From Orthonyx spaldingii (taxonomy: Eukaryota; Chordata; Aves; Passeriformes; Orthonychidae): 64,000 bases of DNA. The translations under genes and the position numbers were made by a program. The notes under the pieces were generated by a model. It searched no databases and was not told where the DNA came from. It saw nothing but the letters and a program-made list of their open reading frames with translations. Positions 61,172 to 64,000 of this stretch are shown here, in pieces; positions within the stretch are counted from its first letter, which is position 1; each line of letters opens with the position of its first letter. The stretch is from positions 494,128 through 558,127 of the forward strand of contig VZTJ01000079.1 of NCBI GenBank assembly GCA_013397795.1, written 5' to 3'.

Positions 61172-63339
61172 AACAATGTCACACCGTAAGCTTTTGAGAA
61201 GAAGAAAGATGATGCCACAGCCTTTCTCTGAGTCCCATCCTGCCAAGCTCGGTGCCTCTCAGTTTCTTTAATCACATGAAATCCAGCTACCTCATGCACA
61301 AGCCTTTCTATTTCTCTCCCATTCTGTCGAGTTTGTTTGTACCTAGAACCTTTTCATTTTTTTTCTCTGTGTTCACTTCCCACTAAATATTATTCTTCTG
61401 TATATCTGTAATACCTAGCAAATTAAGTAATTTACATTAAAATGGATACACAGTGTGTTTACTGTAAGGAACACTCCCTAGAGCAATGCATGGCAGACAA
61501 CTCTCACACGTTCAGTAGGTTGCAAGGTAATGCTTTTGTAGGCATTGACTCTAGGACAGGTTGCCTATTGGCTCACATACATATGGTCTATTAATTATGA
61601 TAGCATAGCCAAATGATGGCATGGCCACTCTATTCCTCACTGATACCGGCACAAGGAATGCAGCTGGGGCACGATGTTAGCCATGGGGTACAAAATTAGT
61701 TCTAACATCCATCACTTTTGGAGGGCTAACAGCAATGGGGCTTAAAATCCTTCATTTTTTTATAACACTAGAAGAAACAGTATCAAGAGATGAGATAAAA
61801 CACCACGGTTGTAAGGAATTAATGATACATGAAACTGTATCTTTTTGCTCTCTAAGTGATCCTGTAAATCAGGGGTATCTAACAAAGGTTGGGAGAGTAA
61901 CAATTGGAAAGCTACAAAAATAGAGCAGTTAGGGAGAGAAAAAAAAAGCACACAAGAATGTCACTACCATATCTTTGTTAAAAGCCCACACCCAAGTATC
62001 TAACTGCAAGTGTCACACCTGAGTGCCAGTGTCTTTTGATCCACACCTTGCTGTCTGGGCCTGAGCAAGCCATCACTTTACTGAGACTCTTTTCTTGCCA
62101 ATGGGTAAAATACCTCGAAAGCAAGGAAGTTGTGCATATTAACCAGAAACTCCTCAGGTGTTTTAGTATTTCCCACTTTGTACCCACCAAGCACACATTT
62201 CACACGCAGCAGGAGTGTCAAAACAACGTACATCCAAAAATTCATCATACATTTCACCCTTTGGGAGAACAGCCACCATTTTCTGATGCATGTAAACCTC
62301 ATTTTATAGAGTAAATGTGTTATTAATCCATGTATCTGGTCTAATCCTGGCACCCCAGGACTGCAGGGAACAAGTAGTATGGTCCTGAATTCAGGACTTC
62401 ACTGTCTGACACATGAAGGAATACTTGGCAGGCTGCTGCAGTCAGCCAAATAAGCCTTACATTAATGTATGCTTTAATTTTTTCTTACAGTAACAGGAAG
62501 AAAAATGATAGGGGTCTAGGTCAGATGAAGTACAGTCAGACACCCTGAATTTTCCCCTGATATATACTTAATACAAGAAATAGCAGATATATAGCAGCTG
62601 TAAGAGTCACTTGCTAATAAATAAGTATTTATGATTTCATCTCCTTGCCAATTTTATAATGCAGACTGAAGGAGACAAAACGTATGAATCTGATACACAG
62701 AACGTCTGTTTGGAAAAGTAAAATCTCTCTTTACAAGACCTGCATAGCCATCTAAAATACTGTTTACTTACCTCCACAATTCTGTTTAATATGTATTTGG
62801 AACTAGAATATACCATTTAAATGCTGACTCTCAAGTGTAATACTCTTCTCCCTGTTACTTGTGGAAAACAGAAATTTTTGCACAGAATCAAAAAATGAAA
62901 GAAGGTCATGACATTCTAGTGAACTTTTTTATGGTTTATGAAATCCTTCATTAAACTTTTAGAAGACACAGCCTTGACTGTCTTTGGGAGAAAGCAAAAA
63001 CCTCAGAGTGCTTCTGGGGATCATCACCTGTAATTTATTCACTTTGAATGCTTTTTATGGTGCAGCTCAAGACAGATGCATGACATGATTCCAACATCCA
63101 CAAACCCAAGGCATTAAGTAATTGAATCCATACCCAGAAGCTGGTAAATGGGTAGTCTTATGAGTTATTCTGTGAGTGTGACATGGAGAACAGCTTGCTT
63201 CACAATCATTATTTTACTGTAGTGCAGAAATCACATAATGAGGACTTCATGCTGTTAGGATCCTGAGCCTTGATTGTTAGAACATTTCAGTCATATCAAA
63301 AAATGATATATTGGAAGTAGATAGGAAGAAAAACAGTAA
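61172..63339. other. Unique non-coding DNA, no gene seen
   Basis: AT-rich, with overlapping 60-92-codon frames on both strands around 61735-62353. I could not match them to a family and they contain stops between segments. No transposon was recognised. Confidence 0.5.
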
Positions 63340-63790
63340 TTGGAAGCTCAGCAGTGGGTTAAAGCCACAATTTATTTACCATTTCCCTTGCATTAGATGA
63401 AACATTAACAGGATTATTAATAAAGATTCTGTATTGGGTTTGTCGCAGAGCAGCAACGTATCATCCTATTCTGCTGCCAAAAGCATGTCAGTATAGTTTT
63501 CTTAAGGCTGCAGAGAAATCTTCTCTGGTCTAAAATTACTGAAATATGTTAATTTTTATAGCTGCTTGAATTAGTACATGACCTTTAAAATAGAGAGGCA
63601 AAATCCCTACATCCATCTGATGATATTGATTTCTTGGTTACACAAGGTGCATGCATTAAGGAAATTGAATTACAAATTAAAATTCAACACTGCTTTATTA
63701 AAAATCAGGTGTTGATGAAAAGTGATTCTCTTTACAAGCTGCTTTTCTAATTTCCACTGTGGTTGCTGTCACCAAGTGTAGTCATTAGTC
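63340..63790. promoter_or_regulatory. AT-rich candidate conserved non-coding block
   Basis: This block has many ATTA/TAAT cores (for example gcattagatg, aggattattaataaag, gaattacaaattaaaattc), tgcatgcatt and catctgatgatattgat words. It has no simple repeats or transposon fragments. It looks like a vertebrate enhancer-type conserved block, judged on sequence texture only. Confidence 0.22.
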
Positions 63791-64000
63791 CCCAGAAAAG
63801 CTGGGTTTATTTTTCGGTCGTGCAGTTATAATTCAGAATTGTTTGGGGCTTTTTGCATTACTTTGCCATTTAGTTGGGAATACCTGAGTCTATGATCTAT
63901 GACATTAAAAAATCAAACCTGCCCTCCTTCAGCTGTTGCTCAGGTGCCCAGAACAATCTCAGAAATGGGAAGGGGGGAAAATGGACCAAGGGGTAGCCTT
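63791..64000. other. Unique non-coding DNA to window end
   Basis: No feature recognised. Confidence 0.5.

Noticed and set aside
61630..61925. Frame with an LTDTGT-like string suggesting an aspartic-protease motif
   Set aside because: A stop follows soon after, no other retroviral domain or LTR surrounds it, and a four-residue match is not evidence.
62036..62353. Overlapping 91-92-residue frames on both strands
   Set aside because: They are mirror images of the same open stretch, and neither resembles a known protein or shows exon boundaries.
1..64000. CRISPR array, bacterial operon, phage or plasmid system
   Set aside because: No regularly spaced repeats, no dense open frames and no bacterial gene signatures; CR1 and LTR content show bird nuclear DNA.

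Overview
The window is vertebrate nuclear DNA, almost certainly from a bird and probably a songbird. The diagnosis rests on several degraded CR1 LINE 3' ends, recognised by the CR1 ORF2 C-terminal signature (RRA..RGLEH..ERL.ELGLFSL and FRLDIRKKFF...LPREVV) and by 3' tails of the ATTCTGTG/ATTCTATG octamer type. Two short solo LTRs have TG...CA ends and 6-bp target duplications. The songbird placement is an inference from the ATTCTGTG tail variant. The sequence is AT-rich with only local GC/CpG-rich patches. No bacterial, phage or organellar gene organisation is present.

I found no convincing protein-coding gene, tRNA, rRNA, snRNA or CRISPR array. The window is best read as intergenic or intronic sequence. 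The one stretch that looks at all exon-like is on the minus strand at about 1780-2082: an open frame of plausible composition that opens beside a possible splice acceptor. I cannot assign it to a family.

Layout: 1-8.1 kb is mostly unique DNA with the candidate exon, a perfect 17-bp inverted repeat (3627-3687) and an A-rich tract carrying an assembly scar. 8.1-8.9 kb is a plus-strand CR1 split by a nested minus-strand solo LTR. 9-17.3 kb is unique DNA with a CpG-rich patch (13.3-13.6 kb) and AT-rich blocks. 17.3-24.1 kb holds two plus-strand CR1 3' ends and a second minus-strand solo LTR (20389-20628). 24-42.7 kb is unique, with a second assembly scar (29.58-29.69 kb) and a CpG-rich patch (41.2-41.8 kb). 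42.7-58.4 kb holds three minus-strand CR1 copies, a candidate regulatory block (46.8-47.8 kb), a 22-N gap after a G run, and a 50-A run. 58.4-64 kb is unique, with small hairpins and another AT-rich, possibly conserved block at its end.

No genes can be shown to work together here. The clearest stories are transposon stratigraphy (an LTR inside a CR1), two solo LTRs with the same compact promoter/poly(A) layout, and matching sequence duplications around each single-N position that point to assembly artefacts. I did not find an undescribed biological system.
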